Shown: positions 22,329 through 30,888 of the stretch, in pieces | Layout of the letters: every line of letters begins with the position of its first letter | How positions within the stretch are numbered: the first letter of the stretch is position 1 | The notes under the pieces: generated by a model | Databases searched by the model: none | What the model was told of the DNA's origin: nothing | Seen by the model: the letters and a program-made list of their open reading frames with translations, nothing else | Assembly: GCF_001542815.1 (NCBI RefSeq) | Contig: NZ_CP006992.1 | Span: forward strand, 3,415,501-3,479,500 | Origin: Methylobacterium sp. AMS5 | Lineage (GTDB): Bacteria > Pseudomonadota > Alphaproteobacteria > Rhizobiales > Beijerinckiaceae | Length of the DNA stretch: 64,000 bases | Reading direction: 5' to 3' | Made by a program: the position numbers and the translations under genes

Positions 22329-23792
22329 CTATCCCGGTGGCCAGCGGAAATCGTCCGCCCGGCCCGGCTGGGACAGGGGGGCGGCGCCGCGCTGCAGGCT
22401 GCGCTCGCGGGTGCCCGTGGCATCCCCCTCCTGCGGACGTGCGGTGAGGAGCGTCCCGCCCGGCGAGACCTCGGTGCGGCCGAGCGGCACCACCGGCCCT
22501 GCCGCGGGCTTGACCGGCAGGCTCGGGATACCCGGCGGCTCGGGCAGGCTCGGCAGCATCGCCGTGATCTTGCGATCGATCGCCGCCGTGTCGTCGACGC
22601 CCAATCCGGCACCGCCCTCGCCGGGCGTGGCGGCGATCGCGGCGGCGGGCTGCTCGGAGGGCGGGCCGCTCTTCTCCCCCATCAGGCGCTTGAGCTCCAC
22701 ATCGGCGAAATGGGCGACCTTGCGCGAGCCGGCGGCGGTGAAGTGGATTCCGTCCGAGGTGCGCAGCCGCGCCTCCTGGCCGTCCACATCGGGCCCCGCG
22801 GCGGTGAAGCGGTTGCGATCGTCCACGAAGCCCTGCCAGACCTCGGCATAGGATTGTCCGGCCCGCTGCACCCGCTCGCGCACGAGATCGTTGATGGCGG
22901 CGAAGTCGCGGCTCAGGCTCTCGCTGCGGACCGGCGGCAGGCCGACCCAGATCAGCGGCACCTTGTGCTCGGCAAACACCTTCGCGACCTCGTCGACCCG
23001 CGCGGCGTAGATCTCGCGCCACTTGTCGGACAGGGCCTCGACGGTCTGGTCGCCCTCGCGGATCGCCTGCCGGTCGTTCAGGCCGACCATCATCAGGGCG
23101 TAGGAGACTTTGGGCGTGGTCTTGAGGAAATCCTCGGCGGTCTTGGCCCAATCGACCAGATCCTTGCGCACGAGGCCGCTATCGGCCTTCGAGCGGTCGA
23201 GCACGGCGACCTCGGCATTGTCCGAGAACGCGTCATCGACGCCCTTGGCGAGGTAGCTCGCGAGCGAGTCGCCGAACACGGCGATCTGCGTCGTCGGCGC
23301 CGCCTTCGGCACCTTGGCCTTGGGCTGCGCCACCGCGGGGGCCGGGCTCGGCCGGCGGCGGCGGGCGGCACGCTCCTCGTCCGAACGGCCCGCCGTGGCA
23401 GGGGCCGTGGCAGGGGCCGCGGCGGGCGCACGCGGGCGCGACGGCCGGGCATAGCCGGGCGCGGGCTGGGGCGGCGGGGTCGGCTGGGCGCGCGGCTGGT
23501 CCTCCCACGGCCAGTAGAACTGGCGCGGCGCCTCCTGCGGCGGCGCGGCCCGGCGGGCGGGGGCCCGGCCGTAGCCGTACTCGTCGGCATAGGCGCCGCG
23601 GGCCCGGCGGCGCGGTGGCGGCGCGGCGTAGGGATCGGCCGCGGGTGCGTCGTAGCTGTCGCCCCATTGCGCCGCGGCCGGCTGCGGCAGGGTGGACCAC
23701 GCCGCCGTGAGCCAGAGGGCCGCGAGGAGGAGGAGGCCGAGGATCGCAGGGGTACGCGGGAACGCGGTGCGATCGGTCGGGCGGCGTTGCAT
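22329..23792 (-). CDS. DUF459 / SGNH-hydrolase-family protein
   Basis: A 487-residue exported or anchored protein. It has an N-terminal hydrophobic segment (about residues 17-35), a long Pro/Ala/Arg-rich linker (about 40-165) and an SGNH domain (about 170-375). Block I is IAVFGDSLASYLAKG, the GxND-like block is MMVGLNDRQ, and the catalytic Asp/His block is DGIHFTAAG. DUF459 proteins are often encoded with cell-wall or polysaccharide genes and may act as esterases on them. Here the next gene is a lytic transglycosylase, which fits an envelope role by inference. The C-terminal 100 residues are low-complexity. Confidence 0.85.
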   Translation of the reverse strand: MQRRPTDRTAFPRTPAILGLLLLAALWLTAAWSTLPQPAAAQWGDSYDAPAADPYAAPPPRRRARGAYADEYGYGRAPARRAAPPQEAPRQFYWPWEDQPRAQPTPPPQPAPGYARPSRPRAPAAAPATAPATAGRSDEERAARRRRPSPAPAVAQPKAKVPKAAPTTQIAVFGDSLASYLAKGVDDAFSDNAEVAVLDRSKADSGLVRKDLVDWAKTAEDFLKTTPKVSYALMMVGLNDRQAIREGDQTVEALSDKWREIYAARVDEVAKVFAEHKVPLIWVGLPPVRSESLSRDFAAINDLVRERVQRAGQSYAEVWQGFVDDRNRFTAAGPDVDGQEARLRTSDGIHFTAAGSRKVAHFADVELKRLMGEKSGPPSEQPAAAIAATPGEGGAGLGVDDTAAIDRKITAMLPSLPEPPGIPSLPVKPAAGPVVPLGRTEVSPGGTLLTARPQEGDATGTRERSLQRGAAPLSQPGRADDFRWPPG

Positions 23793-23884
23793 GCGCGAAG
23801 CCTCGATCGAAGGGGAGGGGGAGGGGCCGGAGCGGGTCCGACCTCACATCCGGTCAGGATAGCGCCTTGAGGGGCGCGCGTCTA

Positions 23885-23970
23885 AGAGTGCCTCACAAAC
23901 GACCGATCACCCATCGGCCCCCTCTGGGCCCGGCGGCGCTGCAGGAGTTTTGTGAGAGACACTATGGCCG
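23885..23970. repeat. Inverted-repeat element (family C), copy 1
   Basis: AGAGTGCCTCACAAAC (23885-23900) and GTTTTGTGAGAGACACT (23947-23963) are imperfect inverted repeats flanking about 46 bp. The right arm, extended to GGCCG at 23970, recurs at 29035-29058. The right arm overlaps the stop codon of the lytic transglycosylase gene. This looks like a miniature mobile-element remnant with terminal inverted repeats. Confidence 0.6.
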
Positions 23971-25143
23971 TCCCTCCAAGCGCTCCAGAAGCGCGGGCCG
24001 GGCATAGCCGTCGGCGGGCAGGCCCTCGCGGATCTGGTACTGCCGCACCGCCTCGCGCAGCTTCGGGCCGGCGCGTCCATCCTGTTCGCCGGCATAGAGC
24101 CCCTGGGCGGCGAGCCCCGCCTGGAGACGCTTGAGGCCCGGCCCGTCGAGGCGGGCGGCGCCGTTGGGCCAGGGCACGGCGAGCGCCGGGCCGCCGGCCA
24201 GCCGGTCGGCGAGGTGGCCGACCGCCAGCGCGTAGGAATCGCTGGTGTTGTAGCCGCGGATCACCTCGAAATTGTCGGTGATGAGGAAGACCGGGCTCCC
24301 GAGGCCGCCCGGCAGGAACAGGCTGGCCTCGCCGCCCGTCGGCAGGGGTTTTCCGTCGGTGCGGCGCACCCCGCGGGCGGCGAAGTCGGCGAGCGGGCCG
24401 CGGTAGCGGGTCAGGTCGAAATCCTTCGGCAGGCTGACCTCGTAGCCCCAGGACAGGCCGGGCTTCCAGCCGAGCGATTGCAGGTAATGCGCGATGGAGG
24501 CCAGCGCATCGGCCTCGGAGCGCCAGATGTCGCGCCGCCCGTCGCCGTCGAAATCGACCGCCTCCCGCAAATAGACCGAGGGCAGGAACTGCACCTGTCC
24601 CATGGCGCCGGCCCAGGAGCCGACCATCCGCGCCGGCTCGATGTCGCCATTCTCGAGGATCTGGAGGGCGGCCAGCAGCTCGTCGCGAAACAGGGTTCCG
24701 CGGTGGCGGGCGTAAGCCAGACTTGCCAGCGCCCGGATCGTCGGCAGGGAGCCGGCGCTGGCTCCGAAATCCGACTCGACCCCCCAGAAGGCCAGCACGA
24801 CCGAGCGCGGCACGCCGGTCTTCGCCTCGATGGCGGCGAGGGTGGCGGCAAGCCGCTTGCCCTGCGCCTGCCCCCTGGCGATGCGGGCGCCCGAGAGCGC
24901 CCCGACGAGGTAGTCCCAGACCGGCCGGCTGAACTCGCTCTGGCGGCGGGTGCGAGCGACCACATCCGGATCCGGCCCTTGCACGCCGGCAAACGCCGCG
25001 TCGAAGGTCTTCGGCGAGATGCCGCGGGCCGTGGCGTCGGGGCGCAGGGAGGCGACGAAGCCGGAGAAGTCCCCATCCTGCGCCCGGGTCGGCCCCGCCA
25101 GCAGCGCGAGCGCGAGAATGAGGGTGGCGCAGCGTGCTCTCAC
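23962..25143 (-). CDS. Lytic murein transglycosylase (MltB type) with peptidoglycan-binding domain
   Basis: A 393-residue periplasmic enzyme: signal peptide (residues 1-21, ending TRAQ), an SLT_2 catalytic domain (about 25-315) with the catalytic glutamate Glu123 in LAFWGVESDFGA, the motifs GSWAGAMGQVQFLPS and DFDGDGRRDIW, and a C-terminal PG_binding_1 domain (about 330-390). It cleaves glycan strands to 1,6-anhydromuropeptides. It begins with GTG 25143, which overlaps the galE stop by four bases (GTGA), so the genes are coupled. Its stop lies inside a dispersed repeat. Confidence 0.93.
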   Translation of the reverse strand: MRARCATLILALALLAGPTRAQDGDFSGFVASLRPDATARGISPKTFDAAFAGVQGPDPDVVARTRRQSEFSRPVWDYLVGALSGARIARGQAQGKRLAATLAAIEAKTGVPRSVVLAFWGVESDFGASAGSLPTIRALASLAYARHRGTLFRDELLAALQILENGDIEPARMVGSWAGAMGQVQFLPSVYLREAVDFDGDGRRDIWRSEADALASIAHYLQSLGWKPGLSWGYEVSLPKDFDLTRYRGPLADFAARGVRRTDGKPLPTGGEASLFLPGGLGSPVFLITDNFEVIRGYNTSDSYALAVGHLADRLAGGPALAVPWPNGAARLDGPGLKRLQAGLAAQGLYAGEQDGRAGPKLREAVRQYQIREGLPADGYARPALLERLEGRP

Positions 25144-26132
25144 CGCCGGTTCCGCTTCGCCAGGGTGTCCTCCCAGGCGAGCGCCTGGGCGACGATGGCG
25201 TCGAGGTCGTCGTGCTTCGGGGTCCAGCCGAGTTCGTTGCGAATGCGGTCGGCACCGGCGATGATCTGGGCCGGATCACCGGCACGGCGGGGCGACAAGC
25301 GCACCTCGAAGTCGCGGCCTGAGATGCGCTTGACCACCTCCACGACCTCCAGAACCGAGTAGCCCCGGCCGTAGCCGCAATTGACGGTCAGGCTGCCGCC
25401 GCCGCCGCGCAGATGGTCGAGAACGGTGAGATGCGCCGCGGCCAGATCCGAGACTTGGATGTAGTCGCGCAGGCACGAGCCGTCGCGGGTGGGATAGTCG
25501 GTGCCGAACACCTCCAGATGCGTGCGCTGGCCGAGTGCGGCTTGCGTCGCGACCTTGATGAGGTGGGTGGCCGCCGGCATCGATTGCCCGGAACGCCCGC
25601 GCGGATCGGCCCCGGCCACGTTGAAGTAGCGCAGCACCCCGTAGGTGAAGCCGTGCGCGGCGGCGGCATCCGCGAGCATCCACTCGCTCATCAGCTTCGA
25701 GCGGCCGTAGGGGTTGATCGGGTTCGTCGCCAGGGTCTCGGGCACCGGCACGGTCTCGGGCTCGCCGTAGACGGCCGCCGTCGAGGAAAAGATGAAGTGC
25801 CGCACATTCGTGCGCGCGGCCGTCTCGATCAGCGCGCGTGTCTTCACGGTGTTGGCGAGATAGTAGCCCAACGGGTCGGCGACCGATTCCGGCACGACGA
25901 TCTTGGCCGCGAAATGCGCGACCGCGTCGATCTGGTGGCGCAGGATGGTCTCGGTGACGAGCGCTTGGTCGGCCACGTCGCCGACGACGAGACGCACTTC
26001 CGGAGGCAGAGCCCAGTCGTAACCGGTCGAGAGGTCGTCGAGGACCACGACCTCCTCATGCCCGGCATCGACCAGCGCGAGCACCATATGGCTGCCGATA
26101 TAGCCCGCGCCGCCCGTGACCAGAACCGCCAT
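25140..26132 (-). CDS. galE: UDP-glucose 4-epimerase
   Basis: A 330-residue short-chain dehydrogenase/reductase. The NAD-binding motif is VTGGAGYIGSHM at the N-terminus, the catalytic serine lies in FIFSSTAAVYGEP, and the YxxxK pair in NPYGRSKLMSE. It interconverts UDP-glucose and UDP-galactose for surface polysaccharide synthesis. The divergent neighbour galU makes UDP-glucose, so the two supply the same nucleotide-sugar pool. A 173-bp divergent spacer lies between them. Confidence 0.95.
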   Translation of the reverse strand: MAVLVTGGAGYIGSHMVLALVDAGHEEVVVLDDLSTGYDWALPPEVRLVVGDVADQALVTETILRHQIDAVAHFAAKIVVPESVADPLGYYLANTVKTRALIETAARTNVRHFIFSSTAAVYGEPETVPVPETLATNPINPYGRSKLMSEWMLADAAAAHGFTYGVLRYFNVAGADPRGRSGQSMPAATHLIKVATQAALGQRTHLEVFGTDYPTRDGSCLRDYIQVSDLAAAHLTVLDHLRGGGGSLTVNCGYGRGYSVLEVVEVVKRISGRDFEVRLSPRRAGDPAQIIAGADRIRNELGWTPKHDDLDAIVAQALAWEDTLAKRNRR

Positions 26133-26305
26133 CGCCCACCCCTGATCCGTCTTCGCCGGCCGTCGGCCGAAACGTCAGCTACGTTTTATGACGAAATCCT
26201 GCCAATCCTAACCCAAGCGGGGCTGTTAGCGGCGGTCTGCGTGCTATTTGATCCATTGTCGATCAGGGCTCGCCCCGACAAACGCCAAAAAACGGGTCCC
26301 GCCAC

Positions 26306-27172
26306 ATGAAACGAATTCGTAAGGCCGTCCTTCCCGTCGCGGGTCTCGGCACGCGCTTCCTGCCGGCCACCAAGGCCGTTCCGAAGGAGATGCTCACCGT
26401 CGTCGACCGCCCGGTCGTCCAGCATGTCGTCGATGAAGCCCGCGAGGCCGGCATCGAGCACTTCATCTTCGTGACCGGCCGCGGCAAGGCGGTGATCGAG
26501 GATCACTTCGATATCGCGTTCGAATTGGACCACATGCTGCAGGAGCGCGGCAAGCAAGAGGCCTACGAGGCGCTGAAGAAGGATCTGCCCAAGGCCGGCC
26601 AGACCAGCTTCACCCGGCAGCAGGCGCCGCTGGGCCTTGGCCACGCCGTGTGGTGCGCCCGCGAGATCGTCGGCGACGAGCCCTTCGCCGTGCTGCTGCC
26701 CGACATGCTGAGCCGCGGCTGCATGGGCCAGATGCTGAAGGCCTACGAGCAGCATGGCGGCAACGTCATCGCCGTCGAGGAGGTGAAGCCCGAGGAGACC
26801 CATCAATACGGCATTGTCGCCGTCGGTGAGACCTTCGGCCAGACCTTCGAGATCACCGGCATGGTCGAGAAGCCCAAGCAGGGCACCGCACCCTCGAACT
26901 ACATCATCTCCGGCCGCTACATCCTCCAGCCCGAGATATTTTCGATTCTGGAGCGGGGCGAGACCGGCGCGGGCGGCGAGATCCAGCTCACCGACGCGAT
27001 GATCCGGCTGGCCGAACAGCAGAAGTTTTTTGGGATGCGCTTCGATGGGCGCACCTACGACACCGGCTCCAAGATCGGCTTCCTCACCGCCAACCTCGCC
27101 TACGGCCTGGAGCGGCCGGACCTGGCCGACGCCCTGAAAGCGGAGATCCGCGCGCTCCTCGGCGAAAACTGA
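26306..27172 (+). CDS. galU: UTP-glucose-1-phosphate uridylyltransferase
   Basis: A 288-residue nucleotidyltransferase making UDP-glucose from UTP and glucose 1-phosphate. The nucleotide-binding signature is [22 protein letters not shown], followed by [13 protein letters not shown]. Further conserved blocks are [11 protein letters not shown], the Asp of VLLPDMLS, and [13 protein letters not shown]. It feeds galE and cell-envelope glycan synthesis. The AT-richer upstream region separates it from galE. A terminator follows at 27336-27362. Confidence 0.96.
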   Translation: MKRIRKAVLPVAGLGTRFLPATKAVPKEMLTVVDRPVVQHVVDEAREAGIEHFIFVTGRGKAVIEDHFDIAFELDHMLQERGKQEAYEALKKDLPKAGQTSFTRQQAPLGLGHAVWCAREIVGDEPFAVLLPDMLSRGCMGQMLKAYEQHGGNVIAVEEVKPEETHQYGIVAVGETFGQTFEITGMVEKPKQGTAPSNYIISGRYILQPEIFSILERGETGAGGEIQLTDAMIRLAEQQKFFGMRFDGRTYDTGSKIGFLTANLAYGLERPDLADALKAEIRALLGEN

Positions 27173-27335
27173 TTCGGTTCCATGCGCGCATGTCGGATCG
27201 ATATGCGCAGCGCACATGTGGAAACGGGATCGGCGCCCTTGCGATTTGTGCGGCGCGATGCAATTTTTGCATTGCGAGATCGCGATGGCGTCGCGGTCCC
27301 GCAGCCCTTCTTGGGCGTTTCCTCCCTAGACTTCG

Positions 27336-27362
27336 GGCCGTCCTTCGGGGCGGCCTTTTTTT
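27336..27362 (+). terminator. Intrinsic terminator with TTCG loop
   Basis: GGCCGTCC (27336-27343) pairs with GGGCGGCC (27348-27355), with one wobble, around a TTCG tetraloop. It is followed by seven T (27356-27362). It lies 163 bp after galU and before the convergent amidohydrolase gene. The long distance leaves room for a small transcript of its own. Confidence 0.9.
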
Positions 27363-27411
27363 GTCTGACGCGTGTCTTCGGGACACCTGGAAGCAGCGCT
27401 CCGATCCGGTT

Positions 27412-28308
27412 TTACTCTGCTGCGATGCGGTGGGACGGCAGCTCGACCGTCTCGGCGGCGACCCCGGCGATGACCTCGGCGAGATGGTCCGCAAGGGTCA
27501 CGAAGCCGGCCGTCAGCGCCAGCGACTGCTCATTCATGTAGAGCGCCCGGTTGATCTCGATCTGCAGCGCATGCCGCCCGAGACCGGGTTCGCCGTAATG
27601 CTCGGTGATGAAGCCGCCGGCATAGGGCTTGTTGCGCACCACCTTGTAGCCGAGAGCCCTCAGCCGGCTCTCGAACCCATCGACCAGTGAGGGCAGGCAG
27701 GCCGTGCCGAAGCGGTCGCCGAGCACGAAATCGGCCTGGGCGCTCTCATCGCGTCCGAGACTCGATGACGGCATCGAGTGGCAATCGATCAGGAAGGACC
27801 GGCCGAAGGTCCGTGCCGTGCGATGGATCAAGCCGCGCAGGGTTCGGTGATACGGCTTGTAGAGCGTCTCGATGCGCCGCACCGCCTCCTCCACCGGCAG
27901 CCGCTCCCGGTAGATCTCCTGTCCGTCGGCGACGATGCGCGGCACCGTGCCCAGCCCCCCGGCCACCCGCATCGAGCGGGTGTTGGCGAAGGACGGCAGA
28001 CGGCCGGCGAACATCCGGGGGTCGAGCTCGTAGGGCTCGCGGTTCACGTCGAGATAGGCGCGCGGGAAGTTCGCCCGCATCAAGGGCGCGCCGAGGCCGA
28101 CGACCGCAGCGAACAGGCGGTCGACATGGGCATCCTCCGAGCGGCGCAGGGCCAGCGCGTCGAGCCGGGAGGCCGCGAGGAACGAGTCCGGGTAATGCGC
28201 GCCGGAATGCGGCGTGTTGAACACGAAGGGAATCGCGTGCTGCGCCGGCTCGTCCACGGCGAAGGGTGGATCGAACGCCTCGGCTCCGTCTGGCTGTGAA
28301 GGGCTCAT
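27412..28308 (-). CDS. N-formylglutamate amidohydrolase family protein
   Basis: A 298-residue enzyme of the HutG-like family that hydrolyses N-formylglutamate or related N-acyl amino acids. Family motifs include FVFNTPHSGAHYP near the N-terminus, RANFPRAYLDVNREPYELDP, FLIDCHSMPSSS, and KPYAGGFITEHYG with HALQIEINRALYM. The conserved His/Asp/Glu residues of these blocks form the metal site. No hut genes lie nearby. Its position beside cpdR is conserved in Rhizobiales. The start at ATG 28308 removes 56 unlikely residues, though its ribosome site is weak. Confidence 0.88.
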   Translation of the reverse strand: MSPSQPDGAEAFDPPFAVDEPAQHAIPFVFNTPHSGAHYPDSFLAASRLDALALRRSEDAHVDRLFAAVVGLGAPLMRANFPRAYLDVNREPYELDPRMFAGRLPSFANTRSMRVAGGLGTVPRIVADGQEIYRERLPVEEAVRRIETLYKPYHRTLRGLIHRTARTFGRSFLIDCHSMPSSSLGRDESAQADFVLGDRFGTACLPSLVDGFESRLRALGYKVVRNKPYAGGFITEHYGEPGLGRHALQIEINRALYMNEQSLALTAGFVTLADHLAEVIAGVAAETVELPSHRIAAE

Positions 28309-28614
28309 CGAGACGCGGGGGCCTGAGCGTGGCACGGAAGGGACATGGCGCCACTTTGCGGCGCCTCGTCCGCCCTGTCCACCATGCGCCGCACAGAGTC
28401 GGGAGAGAGCGGGACGGCGCGTTGCGATTGTCCGGTGCGTCGCGACACCGGGCGCGTTTAACGCTCTGTTTACCAAGCCGACGCTTTATGAAAAGAACAC
28501 CCACCGAGCATCTCTCGCAAAGCGTCGGCGGCGCTGTCATGCCCTGAAGCGGCATGGTAGCGACCGGCGTTTCCTGAGACACTCCAAGGCGCATGGGCAC
28601 CGGGACGCCGTTCG
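28309..28614. other. Divergent spacer upstream of cpdR
   Basis: This 306-bp region lies between the amidohydrolase gene and cpdR. It has no convincing gene. It contains a small GGCGCC-7-GGCGCC hairpin at 28347-28365 and a CtrA-like box at 28458-28473 (listed separately). The segment from about 28455 to 28510 is visibly more AT-rich than its surroundings, as expected for a promoter. Confidence 0.5.
28458..28473 (+). promoter_or_regulatory. Candidate CtrA box upstream of cpdR
   Basis: TTAA-N7-TTTAC at 28458-28473 differs by one base from the alphaproteobacterial CtrA consensus TTAA-N7-TTAAC. It is about 140 bp upstream of cpdR, a gene of the CtrA proteolysis pathway, so a feedback link is plausible. 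This is inference from motif similarity only. Confidence 0.35.
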
Positions 28615-28971
28615 ATGAAGATCCTGCTCGCGGAAGACGACAACGACATGCGTCGGTTTCTGGCCAAGGCGCTCCAGAACGCCGGCTACGACGTGCTGTC
28701 CTTCGACAACGGCCTGTCTGCCTATAATCGCCTGCGCGAGGAGCCGTTCGAGCTTCTCCTGACCGACATCGTCATGCCGGAGATGGACGGGATCGAGCTG
28801 GCGCGCCGCGCCACCGAACTCGATCCCGACATCAAGGTGATGTTCATCACGGGCTTTGCCGCGGTGGCGCTGAACCCGGACTCGAAGGCGCCGAAGGATG
28901 CGAAGGTGCTCTCGAAGCCCTTCCACCTGCGCGACCTCGTCAACGAGGTCGAGAAGCTGCTGGCCGCCTGA
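28615..28971 (+). CDS. cpdR: Cell-cycle response regulator CpdR
   Basis: A 118-residue single-domain receiver. The acidic pocket is LLAEDDNDMRRF, the phospho-acceptor is Asp51 in LLLTDIVMPEMDGIELARRATE, and the conserved Lys is in VLSKPFHLRDLV. The stretch FITGFAAVALNPDSKAPKDAKVLSKPF is diagnostic of CpdR. In alphaproteobacteria the unphosphorylated form primes the ClpXP protease to degrade cell-cycle factors, and the CckA-ChpT relay controls its phosphorylation. No output domain is present, as expected. Confidence 0.94.
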   Translation: MKILLAEDDNDMRRFLAKALQNAGYDVLSFDNGLSAYNRLREEPFELLLTDIVMPEMDGIELARRATELDPDIKVMFITGFAAVALNPDSKAPKDAKVLSKPFHLRDLVNEVEKLLAA

Positions 28972-29034
28972 GAGCGCCGCGCAGAACTCCCGGTCCCAGA
29001 CCGTTCCCGCTCTGACGATGACAGCGCGGCGGGC

Positions 29035-29058
29035 GTTTTGTGAGAGGCACTCAGGCCG
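29035..29058. repeat. Inverted-repeat element (family C), single arm
   Basis: GTTTTGTGAGAGGCACTCAG followed by GCCG matches 23947-23970 at 21 of 24 positions. No clear left arm is seen upstream, so this is a partial copy. CTCAGG (29050-29055) and CCTGAG (29059-29064) add a short hairpin. It lies in the 203-bp space between cpdR and the glutaredoxin gene. Confidence 0.55.
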
Positions 29059-29174
29059 CCTGAGCGGAGAGCCGGCGCAGCGATCGTCCGGCTCTGTGTC
29101 CCGGCCGCAGTAGGAAGATCCTCGCGGCTCGCCTATATGCGTCGCATCTCCCCACTCGGGCACGCGACGGACCT

Positions 29175-29432
29175 ATGCAGCCGGTCACGATCTACACCAC
29201 CGCCTGGTGCCCCTATTGCTCGGCGGCCAAAAGCCTGCTGCGCGAAAAAGGCGTCTCCTTCAACGAGATCGACGTGGAGAAGACGTCGGGCGCCCGCGCG
29301 ACCATGGTCCAGCGGGCCGGCGGGCGCACGTCGGTGCCGCAGATCTTCGTCGGCGACCGGCATGTCGGCGGCTGCGACGACCTCTACGCGCTGGAGCGGG
29401 CCGGCGATCTCGATCCGCTGCTCGCGGCATGA
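29175..29432 (+). CDS. grxC: Glutaredoxin 3
   Basis: An 85-residue dithiol glutaredoxin with the active site Cys12-Pro-Tyr-Cys15 (TAWCPYCSAAKSLL) and the glutathione-binding TSVPQIFVGDRHVGGCDDL. It reduces protein disulfides and glutathione mixed disulfides in the cytosol. Its stop overlaps the start of the downstream nitrilase-family gene by four bases (ATGA). The grxC-nitrilase-DUF1178 order is common in alphaproteobacteria. Confidence 0.95.
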   Translation: MQPVTIYTTAWCPYCSAAKSLLREKGVSFNEIDVEKTSGARATMVQRAGGRTSVPQIFVGDRHVGGCDDLYALERAGDLDPLLAA

Positions 29433-30274
29433 CGGACCTGTCCGAACACAAGCCCTTCATCGCCGCCTGCGTGCAGATGCGCGGTGGGCGCGATCCGGCC
29501 GTCAACCGCGAGGCCGCCGTGCAGGCGGTGCGCGAGGCGGCTCGCCGGGGTGCCGCCTATGTGCAGACGCCCGAGACGACCTCGCTGATCGAGCGCGACC
29601 GCACCGCCCTGTTCGAAAAGGTCGGGCCGCAGGAGAGCGACGCCACGCTCACTGCCCTCCGCGAAGTCGCGCGGGCGGAACAGATCATTCTACAGATCGG
29701 ATCGCTGGCGATCCGCGAGGGCGAGAAGATCGCCAACCGCGCCTTTCTGATCGACGCCGCGGGCGAGATCCAAGCGGCTTACGACAAGCTCCATCTCTAC
29801 GATGTCGATCTCCCCAACGGTGAGAGCTGGCGCGAATCGGCGACCTATTCGGGCGGCGACTGCGCCGTCGTCGCGCAGACGCCGCTCGCCAGCGTCGGCC
29901 TGACGATCTGCTACGACATCCGCTTTCCCGCCCTCTACCGGGCACTCGCCGAGGCGGGCGCCACGGTGATGACCGCGCCGGCCTGCTTCACCCGCCAGAC
30001 CGGCGAGGCGCACTGGCACATCCTGCAGCGGGCGCGGGCCATCGAGACCGGCTCCTTCATGATCTCGGCGGCGCAAGGGGGTCGGCACGAGGACGGACGC
30101 GAGACCTTCGGCCACTCGCTCATCGTCGATCCCTGGGGCCGAATCCTCGCCGAGGCCGAGGGCGAGGCGCCGGGCATCATCCTCGCCGAGATCGACCTCG
30201 CGCGGGTCGCGGATGCGCGCGCCCGCATTCCCGCCCTGTCCCACGCGCGCAGCTTCGGTGTGCGCCGCGCTTGA
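29429..30274 (+). CDS. Carbon-nitrogen hydrolase (Nit1/Nit2-like)
   Basis: A 281-residue nitrilase-superfamily amidase. The catalytic triad is visible as Glu49 (VQTPETTSL), Lys120 (AAYDKLHLYDV) and Cys161 (GLTICYDIRFPALYRALAEAGA). The sequence resembles the Nit1/Nit2 branch, whose members hydrolyse deaminated glutathione or omega-amides. The overlap with grxC supports a glutathione-repair role by inference. The start at ATG 29429 is chosen from the coupling; the longer frame would run through grxC. Confidence 0.92.
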   Translation: MTDLSEHKPFIAACVQMRGGRDPAVNREAAVQAVREAARRGAAYVQTPETTSLIERDRTALFEKVGPQESDATLTALREVARAEQIILQIGSLAIREGEKIANRAFLIDAAGEIQAAYDKLHLYDVDLPNGESWRESATYSGGDCAVVAQTPLASVGLTICYDIRFPALYRALAEAGATVMTAPACFTRQTGEAHWHILQRARAIETGSFMISAAQGGRHEDGRETFGHSLIVDPWGRILAEAEGEAPGIILAEIDLARVADARARIPALSHARSFGVRRA

Positions 30275-30289
30275 AGCCATCCCATCTCA

Positions 30290-30384
30290 GCATCATCCCG
30301 AAAGGTGGCTTCCGGCTTTCGGGATGATGCAAAAATAAGAGGATAGAGCATCGTCCTGGATCCGATATCCAGGACGATGCTCTA
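30290..30384. repeat. Two-hairpin intergenic repeat (family B), copy 2
   Basis: The first hairpin is a perfect 15-bp stem, GCATCATCCCGAAAG (30290-30304) with 30316-30330. The second is a perfect 18-bp stem, TAGAGCATCGTCCTGGAT (30344-30361) with 30367-30384. The unit matches the reverse complement of 10704-10803. It separates the nitrilase and DUF1178 genes and ends right at the ribosome site of the latter. Confidence 0.9.
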
Positions 30385-30390
30385 AGGGTC

Positions 30391-30867
30391 ATGATCCTTT
30401 TCACTCTCGCCTGCGATTCGGGACACCGGTTCGAGAGCTGGTTTCCCTCCAACACGGCCTATGACGAGCAATCGGCCCGCGGCCTCGTCACCTGTCCGTT
30501 CTGCGACTCGGCCAGAGTCGCCAAGGCACCGATGGCCCCGGCCGTGGCGCGCACCGACCGTGGCCGGGCCGAGGCGCCCACGCCGCAGCTTCCGGTTCCG
30601 GCGGCGCCAGCCGAAGTGCCGATGCCGATGCTCGCCGCCGAGCCGGAGCGACAGTTGCGCGCCCTGCTGCGGGCCGTGCGCGAGCACGTCGTGTCGACCG
30701 CCGAGCATGTCGGCGACCGCTTCGCCGACGAGGCGCGGGCGATCCATTACGGTGATGCGGAAGGGCGCCCGATCTACGGCGAGGCAAGCCCGAAGGAGGC
30801 GCGGGCGCTGGTCGAGGAAGGCATCGATGTCCTGCCCCTGCCGCCGGCCCCGGACGACCGGCACTGA
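30391..30867 (+). CDS. DUF1178-family protein
   Basis: A 158-residue protein with the DUF1178 N-terminus MILFTLACDSGHRFESWFPS and a zinc-ribbon-like CPFCDSARVAK, then a Pro/Ala linker and a C-terminal helical part with ARAIHYGDAEGRPIYGEASPKEARALVEEGI, the family signature. The function is unknown. It is normally the third gene of the grxC-nitrilase cluster; here a palindromic repeat has been inserted in front of it. AAGGGT just after the repeat serves as ribosome site. Confidence 0.9.
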   Translation: MILFTLACDSGHRFESWFPSNTAYDEQSARGLVTCPFCDSARVAKAPMAPAVARTDRGRAEAPTPQLPVPAAPAEVPMPMLAAEPERQLRALLRAVREHVVSTAEHVGDRFADEARAIHYGDAEGRPIYGEASPKEARALVEEGIDVLPLPPAPDDRH

Positions 30868-30888
30868 CGTCCCGGCGGAGCCTGGGGC

